In this document: piece after piece, positions 26,439 through 35,596 of the stretch | Position numbering within the stretch: position 1 is the stretch's first letter | Layout of the letters: each line of letters starts with the position of its first letter | Source: an uncultured Porphyromonadaceae bacterium | GTDB lineage: Bacteria; Bacteroidota; Bacteroidia; Bacteroidales; Muribaculaceae | NCBI GenBank assembly: GCA_900541835.1 | Contig: UQLL01000002.1 | Location: 87,361-151,360 of the forward strand | Length of the DNA stretch: 64,000 nucleotides | Direction: 5' to 3' | Notes under the pieces: generated by a model | The model's database searches: none | Told to the model about the DNA's origin: nothing | Seen by the model: only the letters and a program-made list of their open reading frames with translations | Position numbers and translations under genes: made by a program

Positions 26439-28232
26439 TCATATTCTCACCCGGAAGCAGGCCGGGAGCAGGGCCTGCCGGTGGTTGCGCTTCAGCAGGT
26501 CCTGAAGGTAGGTGACCAGCAGGGGAGAAGCCTGCCGGCCCAGGGCCCTCTGCAGCGCGGTGGACAGCACGGATCCGTTGCCCGCCGTGGGGATGAAATC
26601 CCATATGGAGGGTTCCAGATCGGGATAGTAGCCTACCTGTATGTCGTCGGCCTTCATGTCGGCCAGCTTGCCGCAGTGCTGGATTGCCTTCTGCAGGGAG
26701 CCGAGCTCGTCCACCAGTCCCAGCTGCTTGGCGGTGGAGGCTATCCACACGCGGCCCTGGGCTATGCTGTCGACGTTGGCAACGGGGATGTCGCGCCCCT
26801 TCGACACCTTGGTGATGAACTGCCGGTAGCCGCGGTCGATGCTGCGCTGGAGCGCCGCCATCTGCACGGGCGTGAGAGGCACGACGGGTATGCCCAGGTT
26901 GGCATCCGGGTTGGTGGACACCTGCTGGGGCGTCACGCCGATGTTCCGCAGCAGCTTCTGACCGTTAGGAACCAGGCCGAAGATGCCGATGGAGCCGGTG
27001 ATGGTGAGCGGGTCGGCAAAGATGTAGTCGGACTCGCAGCTTATCCAGTAGCCGCCGGAGGCCGCGTAGTCGCCCATGGAGACGACGACGGGCTTGCCCT
27101 TGGACTGGAAGTAGCTCAGGGCGTCGCTTATCTGCTGGCTGCCGAAGACGCTTCCGCCAGGGGAATTTACACGCAATACCAGGCCCTGCACGTCATCGTC
27201 GTCAGCCAGTTCGCAGATGACGGGAACCAACTTGTAGCAGTCGATGCCGGTGCGGGAGTTCTCCTGGATCTCGCCGGTGGCGTATAGCACGGCGATGTGG
27301 TCGCCCTTGACCGGGACCATGTTGCCGGCGGAGCCGAAAGCCTGAGCGTCGATGAAGTTGATGTCGTCCGGGTCGGCGTTGATGACGGCGCCGAGCTTGT
27401 CGTCCATCTGGCGCTCGTAGGCTGTGGCTGAGACGAGGCCTGTCTTGACGACCTCCTCGGCCGAGGAGGTTAGGATGAGCTGGTTGGTGAGCGAGTCGAT
27501 GTACGCCTCCCTGACCTTGCGGCCGTCGGCGATGCCCTTGCGTATGGTCTTCCATATGCCCTGGTACAGCTCCATGAGCTGCCGGCGGGCAGGCTCGCTC
27601 ATCTCGTTGGCGGTGTACGGCTCCACGGCGCTCTTGTAGGTGCCAACCTTGGCCATCTGCCACTCCACGCCGATCTTGTCGAAAAGGTCCTTGAAATAGA
27701 GTGAGGTGCCGCCTATGCCCTGGAGCTGTAGCGCGCCCTGCGGGTTAAGGAAGATGCTGTCGGCGCAGGAGGCGATGTAGAGGGTCGACTGGAGCATCAC
27801 GTCGCCGTAGGCGATGACGGGGTTGCCCGTCTTCTTCTTGTATGCCGCCAGGGCCTCGTGCAGGGCGTGGACGGTGGCAGGGGGAGCGGAGAGCATTCCG
27901 CACTTTACGTACACGGCCTTTACACGCGAGTCCTCCGAGGCTTCGTCCAAGGCCGTCACCAGGCTCAGCAGAGTCTGGGGCTTCTCCACCTCTCCGCCCA
28001 TGAGCATGGCGTAGTCGAGCTGCTTGGCGGATTCCGTCTCCTCGATCTCGCCGTCGAGGTCGAGCACCAGGATCGTGTCGTCCTTGACGCTGACATTGGG
28101 TCCGCCTTCGGACAGCGCGAACTTGCCCAGGCAGGCCATGACGATGAGCACGATGACAGCCCCGGACAGCACTATGGCAATCCAGGCGCCCAGGAACGAG
28201 GAGAGCAGGTTGAGGAAGAATTTCTTTATCAT
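26439..28232 (-). CDS. sppA: Signal peptide peptidase SppA, long form
   Basis: The 597-residue membrane-anchored serine protease degrades cleaved signal peptides in the periplasm. One N-terminal transmembrane helix (~14-36) precedes two tandem S49 domains, as in the long enterobacterial form. The catalytic pair is visible: Lys200 in VGTYKSAVEPY in the first domain and Ser392 in DYAASGGYW in the second. NSPGGSV (~356-362) is the oxyanion-region motif. It lies between glmM (90 bases upstream) and lpxK (37 bases downstream); the glmM-sppA gap contains a half copy of the REP-like palindrome. Confidence 0.92.
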   Translation of the reverse strand: MIKKFFLNLLSSFLGAWIAIVLSGAVIVLIVMACLGKFALSEGGPNVSVKDDTILVLDLDGEIEETESAKQLDYAMLMGGEVEKPQTLLSLVTALDEASEDSRVKAVYVKCGMLSAPPATVHALHEALAAYKKKTGNPVIAYGDVMLQSTLYIASCADSIFLNPQGALQLQGIGGTSLYFKDLFDKIGVEWQMAKVGTYKSAVEPYTANEMSEPARRQLMELYQGIWKTIRKGIADGRKVREAYIDSLTNQLILTSSAEEVVKTGLVSATAYERQMDDKLGAVINADPDDINFIDAQAFGSAGNMVPVKGDHIAVLYATGEIQENSRTGIDCYKLVPVICELADDDDVQGLVLRVNSPGGSVFGSQQISDALSYFQSKGKPVVVSMGDYAASGGYWISCESDYIFADPLTITGSIGIFGLVPNGQKLLRNIGVTPQQVSTNPDANLGIPVVPLTPVQMAALQRSIDRGYRQFITKVSKGRDIPVANVDSIAQGRVWIASTAKQLGLVDELGSLQKAIQHCGKLADMKADDIQVGYYPDLEPSIWDFIPTAGNGSVLSTALQRALGRQASPLLVTYLQDLLKRNHRQALLPACFRVRI

Positions 28233-28322
28233 GGGTTGGGGTTAGTTGAGAGTTGAGAATTGCGGACATTCCGGACGCGCCCTGCTACGTGCCTACATTG
28301 CTGGTAGGGGCGGAGTGGCGCT

Positions 28323-29705
28323 TCAGTGGGGCAGCAGGGCTTTTACGCGCTTGGCCAGCTCGTTGGCGCGGTCGGCAGTCTCGGCCTCGGAGTAGATGCG
28401 GATGATGGGCTCCGTGTTGGAGCGGCGCAAGTGCACCCAGCCGTCGGGAAAGTCGATCTTGACGCCGTCGATGTCGGTGACACGCTCTCCGGCGAACGCC
28501 TCCTTGACACTCTGCAGCAGCGCGTCGACGTCCATGCCGGGGGTCAGCTGCACCTTGTCCTTGGTGATGACGTACTGCGGGTAGGTCTGCTTGAGTTCGC
28601 TCACCTTCTTGCCGGACTTGGCCAGCAGGGTGAGGAACAGTGCGGCTCCCACAAGCGCGTCGCGACCGTAGTGGAGCTCAGGATATATGACGCCGCCGTT
28701 GCCCTCGCCGCCGATGACGGCGTTGACGCGCTTCATCTCGGCCACCACGTTGACCTCGCCCACGGCTGCCGCCGAGTAGGAACAGTCTGCATGGCGATTG
28801 GTGACATCTCGGAGTGCGCGGCTGGAGCTGAGGTTGCTGACAGTGTTGCCGGGAGTATGGCCCAGCACGTAGTCGGCCACGGACACCAGCGTGTATTCCT
28901 CCACGAACATCTCGCCATTCTCCATGATGATGGCCAGGCGGTCCACGTCCGGGTCAACCACCAGTCCCACATCGGCCTTGGAATCGACGATTGTCCTGGC
29001 GGTTAGCCGCAGATTTTCGGGAATCGGCTCCGGGGTGTGGGCGAAACGGCCGGTAGCCTCGCAGTTGAGCTCGATGACCTCCGCCACCCCGAGGGCGCGG
29101 AGCAGGCGCGGCATGATGCGTCCACCTACCGAGTTCACGGCGTCTATGGCCACCCGTAGGTTGGCTCGGCGGATGGCCTCGACGTCTACCAGCGGCAATG
29201 CCATCACCGCCTCGATGTGCCGCCGGTCGTAAGTGTCGTTATGCTCTATGGCGCCCAGGTTGTCCCAGGTGGCGTATGTGATTTCGTCGCTGGCGGCGAG
29301 GCGGAGCACCTCCTTGCCCTCGGCATTACTGAGGAATTCACCGGCAGGCCCGAGGAGCTTGAGGGCGTTCCACTGCGCAGGGTTGTGGGAGGCGGTGATG
29401 ATGATGCCGCCCGAGGCTCCCTCGCCGGTGACGGCCAGCTCGGTGGTAGGGGTGGAGGCAAGGCCTATGTCGACGACGTCGAAGCCCATGCCGCAAAGGG
29501 TGTTGCATACCAGGGCGGAGACCATGGGACCGCTCACGCGGGCGTCGCGGCCTACCACCACGAGGCGCTTGCCGTCGGGGTTGGTGTTGAGCAGGAACTG
29601 GGCGTAGGCGGCCGTGAAGCGCACCACGTCGAGACAGGTGAGGTTATCGCCCTCCTTGCCGCCGACGGTGCCACGGATGCCAGAGATGGATTTTATTAGC
29701 GACAT
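28323..29705 (-). CDS. glmM: Phosphoglucosamine mutase family protein
   Basis: The 460-residue alpha-D-phosphohexomutase converts glucosamine 6-phosphate to glucosamine 1-phosphate for peptidoglycan and LPS precursors if it is GlmM; the sequence alone does not exclude phosphomannomutase use. The active-site phosphoserine loop is TASHNP (Ser106), the metal loop DPDVDR (~251-256), the sugar-specificity loop GEGNGG and the phosphate-binding loop RRSNTEP (~430-436). All four domains are complete. It starts seven bases after the DUF4827-like lipoprotein and belongs to an envelope-biogenesis run with sppA and lpxK, supporting the GlmM role. Confidence 0.88.
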   Translation of the reverse strand: MSLIKSISGIRGTVGGKEGDNLTCLDVVRFTAAYAQFLLNTNPDGKRLVVVGRDARVSGPMVSALVCNTLCGMGFDVVDIGLASTPTTELAVTGEGASGGIIITASHNPAQWNALKLLGPAGEFLSNAEGKEVLRLAASDEITYATWDNLGAIEHNDTYDRRHIEAVMALPLVDVEAIRRANLRVAIDAVNSVGGRIMPRLLRALGVAEVIELNCEATGRFAHTPEPIPENLRLTARTIVDSKADVGLVVDPDVDRLAIIMENGEMFVEEYTLVSVADYVLGHTPGNTVSNLSSSRALRDVTNRHADCSYSAAAVGEVNVVAEMKRVNAVIGGEGNGGVIYPELHYGRDALVGAALFLTLLAKSGKKVSELKQTYPQYVITKDKVQLTPGMDVDALLQSVKEAFAGERVTDIDGVKIDFPDGWVHLRRSNTEPIIRIYSEAETADRANELAKRVKALLPH

Positions 29706-29712
29706 CGGTGTG

Positions 29713-30285
29713 TTAGTATTCGGGTTTGAAGTATCTGACGTTCATGGCGTAGGGGAGGCACTGGGCTTGGTCGTTGGTGAAGCCGATGTAGCTGCGCAGC
29801 ACCAGGTTCACCTCGCTGTTGTAGCCCAGGTAGCGCATCGGAATCTGGATGCCCTGGCCATACTTCTGCGAGTCCTGGTACTGGAAGGCGTTGAAGCGGA
29901 ACGAGGCCGTGGCGAACGACATGTCGCCGGCGTTGCCGTTCCATTCCTCCACACCATTCTTGTAGAAGTTCTTGATATTGCAGCGCATGAAGCGGAAGAT
30001 GACACGGTCGCCGGTTTTTACGCGCGTGGTGTCGCCGGGGTTCACCACCTGCATGTAGAGGTAGCCGTCGTCGTCCATCTTGTAGTACGGGGCGTCGGGA
30101 CCTGTCTGGAAGACGGAGTCTTCGGGAATTTCGAGGCATATGTGGCGCTGTGCCAGGTACCAGTTCGTGGCCTTCTCCTCCTCCTTGAGCAGGTCGGAGT
30201 AGCTCTCGTCGTCGCTGCATGCGGAGAGAGGCAGCAGCATAAGCAGCGCCTGGGCTGCGAGCAGGGATGTCGTTATCTTCTTCAC
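29713..30285 (-). CDS. DUF4827-like lipoprotein
   Basis: The 190-residue protein has a lipoprotein signal (LLPLSAC, Cys23) and a beta-rich body with an FKBP-like strand pattern (VKTGDRVIFRFMRCNI, then a FYKNGVEEWNG insertion, then QIPMRYLGYNSEVNLVL). It fits the DUF4827 family of Bacteroidales lipoproteins found next to a DHH phosphoesterase and glmM. It overlaps the upstream DHH gene by four bases and ends seven bases before glmM, so all three are one transcript. The function is unknown; peptidyl-prolyl isomerase activity is not established for such proteins. Confidence 0.6.
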   Translation of the reverse strand: MKKITTSLLAAQALLMLLPLSACSDDESYSDLLKEEEKATNWYLAQRHICLEIPEDSVFQTGPDAPYYKMDDDGYLYMQVVNPGDTTRVKTGDRVIFRFMRCNIKNFYKNGVEEWNGNAGDMSFATASFRFNAFQYQDSQKYGQGIQIPMRYLGYNSEVNLVLRSYIGFTNDQAQCLPYAMNVRYFKPEY

Positions 30286-31325
30286 TGTTTCTTTTTTGCG
30301 TTAGAGTATTTGGCGGCGTAGCGTGGCAGCGCCTCGCGCAACAGCCTGGCGGCCCCCTCGAGGGAGCCGTGGAACTCGCCGCCGGCGGCCTGGAGGTGCC
30401 CGCCTCCGCCGAAGATGTCGGCGCAGATGTCCTTGACGACGAAGCCGCCCTTGCTGCGGGCGCTGACCTTGATGCACTTGTCGTCCTCGCGGAGCATGAA
30501 GCTGGCGCGTATGCCTCGGATGGCGAGGGGTTCGTTGACGACACCTTCCGTGTCGCCACGCACGTAGCTGTGGCTCTCCAGGTCCTGTGCCGACAGACAG
30601 ATGATGGCCGTCTCGAACTTCTCGAGCAGCTCCATGCGCTGGCCGAGGGCGAAGAGTCGAAGACGGAAAGCATCGGCGGTGACCATGTCCAGGGCCTCAT
30701 CGACGATACGCTTCTTGTCAACGCCACGACTCAGGAGTTCATAGAGGATGAGCAGCAGCTCGGGATTGTCGCAGTTGACGGAGAGGTTGCGGGTGTCGGT
30801 GATGATGCCGGTGGCCAGGCAGGTAGCCACGTCGAGATCAATGCGGTCGGCCAAGCCGAGGGCGCAGATAAGGCGGAAGGTGAGTTCCGAGGCACTTGAC
30901 ATGCGGGGAAAGGAGAAAGAGAGGTCGCAGAACTCCTCTGGAGACTCGTGATGGTCCACCAGCACCTTCTTCGCCGGGGATGCCAGGAGATGCTCCTCCA
31001 GTGAATCCACACGCCTGGGGGTGTTGTAGTCGCAGCAGAAGACCAGGTCGGCCTCACGCAGCAGCCGAGGAGCGAAGTCCGGGTACTTGGTGTATGGGAC
31101 AGCGTCAGAGATGCCCGGCAGGAAGTTGAGGGAGCGCGGAGGCAAGTCCGGGGTTACCACGCGTGCCCTCTTTCCCATGGCCGTCAGGAGGCGTGCCAGG
31201 GCCAGGGTGCATCCCATGGCGTCACCGTCGGGACGGACATGGCATATCAGCACGATGCGTTCCGCATCGGCCACCATGCGCCTTAGCTCCTTGACATTGG
31301 CCGGGTCCAGCAAATCTTGTATCAT
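30282..31325 (-). CDS. DHH/DHHA1 phosphoesterase, NrnA-like (nano-RNase or pAp phosphatase)
   Basis: The 347-residue protein has an N-terminal DHH domain with HVRPDGDAMG (29-38), CDYN (~98-101), VDHHE (123-127) and GIITDTRNL motifs that bind two manganese ions, and a C-terminal DHHA1 domain with GGGGHLQAAGG (~318-328). NrnA-like enzymes degrade very short RNAs and/or 3'-phosphoadenosine 5'-phosphate in the cytosol. The ATG at 31325 is chosen over a TTG 12 bases upstream that lies within the promoter box. With this start the mRNA would have almost no leader. It leads a run with the DUF4827-like gene, glmM, sppA and lpxK. Confidence 0.85.
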   Translation of the reverse strand: MIQDLLDPANVKELRRMVADAERIVLICHVRPDGDAMGCTLALARLLTAMGKRARVVTPDLPPRSLNFLPGISDAVPYTKYPDFAPRLLREADLVFCCDYNTPRRVDSLEEHLLASPAKKVLVDHHESPEEFCDLSFSFPRMSSASELTFRLICALGLADRIDLDVATCLATGIITDTRNLSVNCDNPELLLILYELLSRGVDKKRIVDEALDMVTADAFRLRLFALGQRMELLEKFETAIICLSAQDLESHSYVRGDTEGVVNEPLAIRGIRASFMLREDDKCIKVSARSKGGFVVKDICADIFGGGGHLQAAGGEFHGSLEGAARLLREALPRYAAKYSNAKKKQ

Positions 31326-31334
31326 ATCAATGTG

Positions 31335-31342
31335 CAAAGGTA
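31335..31342 (-). promoter_or_regulatory. Promoter -7 box 9 nt from the DHH start codon
   Basis: TACCTTTG on the minus strand; only nine bases separate it from the ATG at 31325, so the expected transcript start is within about five bases of the start codon. Confidence 0.6.
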
Positions 31343-31452
31343 CGAATTTTTCCGCACTGTCGCAACTTCAAACTAAGAGCCGAGGACACTTGGCTAACCA
31401 TTGCCGTCGCTGCTGTGCTCTCAGCTCTCAGCTTTAAAATCTCTCAACTGCG

Positions 31453-33483
31453 TCACCAGATGATGACGCGCTCGGAGACGGGGCGGAACATGGGCTGGCC
31501 CTCGTTGATATGGAAGGCCTCGAAGAAGGGCGCTATGTTGCGCAGGGTGACGTTGACGCGGTTGTTGCCCAGCGAGTGGGGGTCGGTCTTGGTGCGCACC
31601 AGTATCTCCTCCGGACGTATGTTGTTGGCCCATACCTGGGCGTAGGAGAGGTAGAAGCGCTGCAGCGGGTCGAGGCCGTCGATTTCCTCCCAGGCCTTGC
31701 CGCGGGCGGCATTCTTGTAGGCGGTCAGGGCCACGCGGAGTCCGCCCTGGTCGGCTATGTTCTCGCCGAGGGTGAAGCGTCCGTTGGCATGCACGCCGGG
31801 TGCCACCTCGACGGCGTCAAACTGTGCCGCAAGGCCGTCGGCGAGCTTGGTGAATGCCTTGGCGTCGGCATCGGTCCACCAGTCGCGGAGGTTCCCGTCG
31901 GCGTCATACTGCCGGCCGGAATCGTCGAAGCCGTGGGTCATCTCATGGCCTATCACCACTCCGATGGCGCCATAGTTGAGGGCGTCGTCTGCCCTGGGGT
32001 CGAAGTATGGAGCCTGAAGGATACCGGCCGGAAAGCAAATCTCGTTGGTGGTGGGGTTGTAGTAGGCGTTGACCGTCTGCGGGGTCATGTGCCACTCCGT
32101 CTTGTCGACGGGCTTGTTGAGCTTGTTGTAGTTGTCCTGGACGTACCACTCGCTTGCCGCCAGGACGTTGTCGAAGTATGACTTGGAGGGGTCGATGGTG
32201 ATGCCGGAATAGTCCTTCCACTTGTCGGGGTAGCCTATCTTGACGGTGAACCTCGCCAGCTTCTCGTGAGCGCGGCGCTTGGTCTCGTCGCTCATCCAGC
32301 TGAGGTCGTCGATGTGCTGGCCGAGGGCGGTGCGCAGGTTCTCCACCAGGCCCACCATGTACTCCTTGTTCTCGCGGGGGAAGTACTTGTTGACGTAGAG
32401 CTCACCCACAGCCTCGCCGAGCATGGAGTTTGGGATAGCCATGGCGCGTTTCCAGCGGGGTTCCTGCTCCTCGGTGCCGGACATGACGCGGTCGTAGAGT
32501 TCGAACGAGGCGTTGTAGAAGTCGTCGCTGAGCACCCCGGTGCCGTCGGTTACCATGTTGAAGACGAAGTAGTCCTCGAGCTGCTGGTCTGTGAGCTTGG
32601 GGAGCATCTCGTTAAGGGCGTCGAAGAAGGCGGGGGAGGAGACGTTTAGAGAGTCGGTGAGCAGCCCGAGGTCGCCAAGGTATGTCTGCCAGTCGAAGTT
32701 GGGCCAGCGCTGCTTAACCTGGTCGAGAGACATGGGATTGGAACGGAGCTTGGGGTTGCGGCGCTGCTCGCGGGCCATCTTGGCCTGGGCGAAAGCCTTC
32801 TCCATGCCGATGACGTTGTCCCAGACGCGCTGCTGTGCGGCGGCGTCGTATCCCACCAGTTCCATGAGGCGCTTGACGTAGGTCTGGTAGGCGGCCATTA
32901 TGCGGGCGTTGGTCTCGTTGTCCTCCAGGTAGTAGTCGCGGTCGCCCAGGCCGAGACCGGTCTCTCCGAGGTGAAGGATGTTAATTTCGGAATTGAGGGG
33001 ATTGGTGCCGACTCCGGCGCCGAAAAGGGTACCGTCGGCGATGCCACGGTGCAAGGTGGCAAGATTGTGGGCCAGGTCCTGACGCCTGAACGCCTTCACC
33101 TTAGAAATATAGGGAAGGATGGGAGCCGCACCTTCGCGGTTGAGGCGGGCGGAGTCCATGCCGAGCGCGTAGATGTCGCTAACCTTCTGTGCGATGGTGC
33201 CCGGCACCTTGCTCTGCGAGTCCTTGGATAGGGTGGTGATGAGCTCCTTGAGGCGGGTGCGGTTATTCTCGCGCATAAGGTCGAAAACGCCGAAGCGGGA
33301 GTATTCGCCAGTGAGGGGATTGGCTTTCATCCAGCCGCCGCAGGCATACTGGTAGAAGTCATCGCCGGGAGCGGCTGAAAAGTCCATGTTGGCTCGATCG
33401 ATGCCGTGGCGTGCGGGTGCCTGTGCCTGGGTGGCGAAGGGAAGCAGCGCCAACGAGCCTATGAGAAGGTGCTTGATGCTCAT
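31453..33483 (-). CDS. M13-family (neprilysin/PepO-like) zinc metallopeptidase
   Basis: The 676-residue secreted endopeptidase has a signal peptide (~1-22, TQA-QA). The zinc site is HEMTH (about residues 511-515) with the third ligand in GENIADQGG (~570), and the substrate-binding NAYYNPTTNEICFPAGIL motif (NAYY, ~460) precedes it. The C-terminal Trp (VIIW) is the family end. The start at 33483 is chosen because it gives the signal peptide directly; a further in-frame ATG at 33507 adds eight residues. It begins 32 bases after the ABC-F gene and is likely co-transcribed with it. Confidence 0.9.
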   Translation of the reverse strand: MSIKHLLIGSLALLPFATQAQAPARHGIDRANMDFSAAPGDDFYQYACGGWMKANPLTGEYSRFGVFDLMRENNRTRLKELITTLSKDSQSKVPGTIAQKVSDIYALGMDSARLNREGAAPILPYISKVKAFRRQDLAHNLATLHRGIADGTLFGAGVGTNPLNSEINILHLGETGLGLGDRDYYLEDNETNARIMAAYQTYVKRLMELVGYDAAAQQRVWDNVIGMEKAFAQAKMAREQRRNPKLRSNPMSLDQVKQRWPNFDWQTYLGDLGLLTDSLNVSSPAFFDALNEMLPKLTDQQLEDYFVFNMVTDGTGVLSDDFYNASFELYDRVMSGTEEQEPRWKRAMAIPNSMLGEAVGELYVNKYFPRENKEYMVGLVENLRTALGQHIDDLSWMSDETKRRAHEKLARFTVKIGYPDKWKDYSGITIDPSKSYFDNVLAASEWYVQDNYNKLNKPVDKTEWHMTPQTVNAYYNPTTNEICFPAGILQAPYFDPRADDALNYGAIGVVIGHEMTHGFDDSGRQYDADGNLRDWWTDADAKAFTKLADGLAAQFDAVEVAPGVHANGRFTLGENIADQGGLRVALTAYKNAARGKAWEEIDGLDPLQRFYLSYAQVWANNIRPEEILVRTKTDPHSLGNNRVNVTLRNIAPFFEAFHINEGQPMFRPVSERVIIW

Positions 33484-33515
33484 ATCTTGATGGGGTATTT
33501 GTTGCATGACGGTAT

Positions 33516-35498
33516 TCAGTTTTCGGCGAAGCGCTGCTGGAGCTCTTCGAGTTCGGCGCCGGCGAGTTCCCAGAGGCTCATGGCGTTCTCGAGGGCCTTC
33601 CGGGTGTCGGCGTAGCTGGTGAGTAGCCCGGAGTCGGATTCGCCCTTGCTGAGACGCTCCTCGAGTTCATGCTGTGTGGCTTCGAGGGAGGCAATGCGGG
33701 CTTCGGCGTCGGCTACGGCTTTTTCAGCCTTGCGTAGGAGCTTGACGCGCTCCTTGCGGTCCTTGTAGCTGAGGGCTGAGGGCTGGGGGCTGAGAGATGG
33801 CCGAGGGGTGTCGGCGGTTTCGGACGCACCATGGTGCGTCCCTGCATTGCGAACGGTGGCAGCCTTAGGTGATGGTGATGATGGCTGGTACTCGCGGCGG
33901 AGCTTGTCGAGGAAGGCGTCTATGCCGCCCAGGCACTCGCGCACGGACCCGCCACCGAACTCGTAGACGCGATCAACCAGCCCGGAAAGGAAGGCGCGGT
34001 CGTGGCTGACGATGATGGCGGTGCCGGTGAAATTCCTAACCGCCTCCTTGAGCACCTGCTTGGATGCGATGTCAAGGTGGTTGGTGGGTTCGTCAAGGAT
34101 TAGCAGGTTGGCCGGCTCGAGCAGCAGGCGGATCATGGCCAGGCGAGTCTTCTCGCCGCCACTGAGCACTTTTACTTTCTTATCTGACGCCTCTCCGCCG
34201 AACATGAAAGCGCCGAGCAGGTCGCGCACCTTGAGACGCATATCGCCGGTGGCCGCGGAGTCGATGGTATCGAAGACTGTGATGTCCTGATCGAGCAGCT
34301 GGGCCTGGTTCTGTGCGAAGTAGCCTATCTTGACGCCCTGTGCCAGGCGGATATCGCCCTCATAAGGAATCTGGTCGAGGATGCAGCGCACCATGGTTGT
34401 CTTGCCGTGTCCGTTGCGGCCCACGAAAGCCACTTTCTCGCCACGGCGGATGGTGATGTCGGCGTTGGAGAAGACGACGTGGTCGCCGAATGCCTTGGAG
34501 ACCTGGTCTGCCACCACGGGGAAGTCGCCGGAGCGGGGCGCAGGCGGGAAACGGAGGCGCAGGCGCGAGTTGTCGACCTCGTCAATCTCTATGGGCACAA
34601 TCTTCTCGAGCATCTTGACCCGGCTCTGTACCTGGTTGCTCTTGGTGGGCTTGTAGCGGAAGCGCTCTATGAAGTCCTTGATGTCGGCGATCTGCTTCTG
34701 CTGGTTCTCGTAGGCGCGGCGCTGCTGCTCCAGGCGTTCGGCACGGAGAGCGAGGTACTGCGTGTATGGCACCTTGTAGTCGTGAATGGTGCCGCAGGTG
34801 ATCTCGATGGTGCGGGTAGTGACGTTGTCGAGGAACGCCCGGTCGTGGCTGACGAGCATGACGGCCGCTCCCTTGGACTTGAGCCAGTTCTCCAGCCAGG
34901 CGATGGACTCTATGTCGAGGTGGTTGGTTGGCTCGTCGAGCAGAAGCAGGTCGGGGTTGCAGAGCAGTATCTTGGCGAGTTCGATGCGCATGCGCCATCC
35001 GCCGGAAAACTCGGCGGTGGGTCGGTCGAGGTCCTTACGGTCGAATCCGAGGCCGATGAGTGTCTTCTCGATCTCACCTTCCATGCTGGCGCCGGATACC
35101 ATCTGGAGGCGTTCGCGGAGGTGGTCTGCACGCTCCAGCAGGCGGGTAGTCTCCTCCCAGTCATCGGCGTCCATGGTCTCAAGCCTGCGTTCTATGCGTG
35201 AGAGTTCGTCACGGCGGGCGTTGATGTCGGCGAAGGCCTTGCGTGTCTCGTCGGCCACCGTGGTGGAGTCGGCGAGGTTCATCTGCTGAGGGAGGTAGCC
35301 GATGGTGATGCCGTCGGGGATGGCCACGGTGCCGTGTGTAGGCTGCTGCAGCCCTGAGATGATTTTTAGCAGTGTGGACTTGCCGGCTCCATTCTTGCCT
35401 GCCAGGCCGATGCGGTCCTGGCGGTTGACGACGAAGCTCACGCCCGTGAACAGCGGGCGTGCGGAAAACTCCACTCCGAGATTCTGTACTGAAATCAT
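33516..35498 (-). CDS. ABC-F family ATPase with a repeat-derived linker
   Basis: The 660-residue soluble protein has two ABC ATPase domains and no membrane domain. The first Walker A is GKNGAGKST (34-42), with FSGGWRMR and DEPTNHLD; the second is GRNGHGKTT, with LSGGEKTR and DEPTNHLD. A P-site-tRNA-interaction-type linker (~245-300) joins them, and a C-terminal coiled coil (~585-660) resembles Uup/YdiF-type members, which act on ribosomes or bind branched DNA. Between domain two and the coiled coil, residues ~553-559 (GTHHGAS) are encoded by a REP-like palindrome and ~565-575 by CTGAGGG-type repeats. The promoter box is seven bases from the start codon. Confidence 0.88.
   Translation of the reverse strand: MISVQNLGVEFSARPLFTGVSFVVNRQDRIGLAGKNGAGKSTLLKIISGLQQPTHGTVAIPDGITIGYLPQQMNLADSTTVADETRKAFADINARRDELSRIERRLETMDADDWEETTRLLERADHLRERLQMVSGASMEGEIEKTLIGLGFDRKDLDRPTAEFSGGWRMRIELAKILLCNPDLLLLDEPTNHLDIESIAWLENWLKSKGAAVMLVSHDRAFLDNVTTRTIEITCGTIHDYKVPYTQYLALRAERLEQQRRAYENQQKQIADIKDFIERFRYKPTKSNQVQSRVKMLEKIVPIEIDEVDNSRLRLRFPPAPRSGDFPVVADQVSKAFGDHVVFSNADITIRRGEKVAFVGRNGHGKTTMVRCILDQIPYEGDIRLAQGVKIGYFAQNQAQLLDQDITVFDTIDSAATGDMRLKVRDLLGAFMFGGEASDKKVKVLSGGEKTRLAMIRLLLEPANLLILDEPTNHLDIASKQVLKEAVRNFTGTAIIVSHDRAFLSGLVDRVYEFGGGSVRECLGGIDAFLDKLRREYQPSSPSPKAATVRNAGTHHGASETADTPRPSLSPQPSALSYKDRKERVKLLRKAEKAVADAEARIASLEATQHELEERLSKGESDSGLLTSYADTRKALENAMSLWELAGAELEELQQRFAEN
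33822..33841. repeat. REP-like palindrome, copy 3, inside the ABC-F gene
   Basis: GGACGCACC (33822-33830), AT, GGTGCGTCC (33833-33841) is a perfect copy in the reading frame, in the linker after the second ATPase domain. Confidence 0.8.
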
Positions 35499-35505
35499 TG
35501 GAGTG

Positions 35506-35513
35506 CAAAGTTA
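35506..35513 (-). promoter_or_regulatory. Promoter -7 box 7 nt from the ABC-F start codon
   Basis: TAACTTTG on the minus strand is separated from the ATG at 35498 by only CACTCCA, predicting a leaderless or nearly leaderless mRNA. Confidence 0.65.
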
Positions 35514-35596
35514 CTAAAAAAAACTGAGAGTTGAGAGCCGGAAGACCGTTTGCGACCCGCATGCCGCTACTCTCAGCTGCAAGACGCTCTCAGCCG

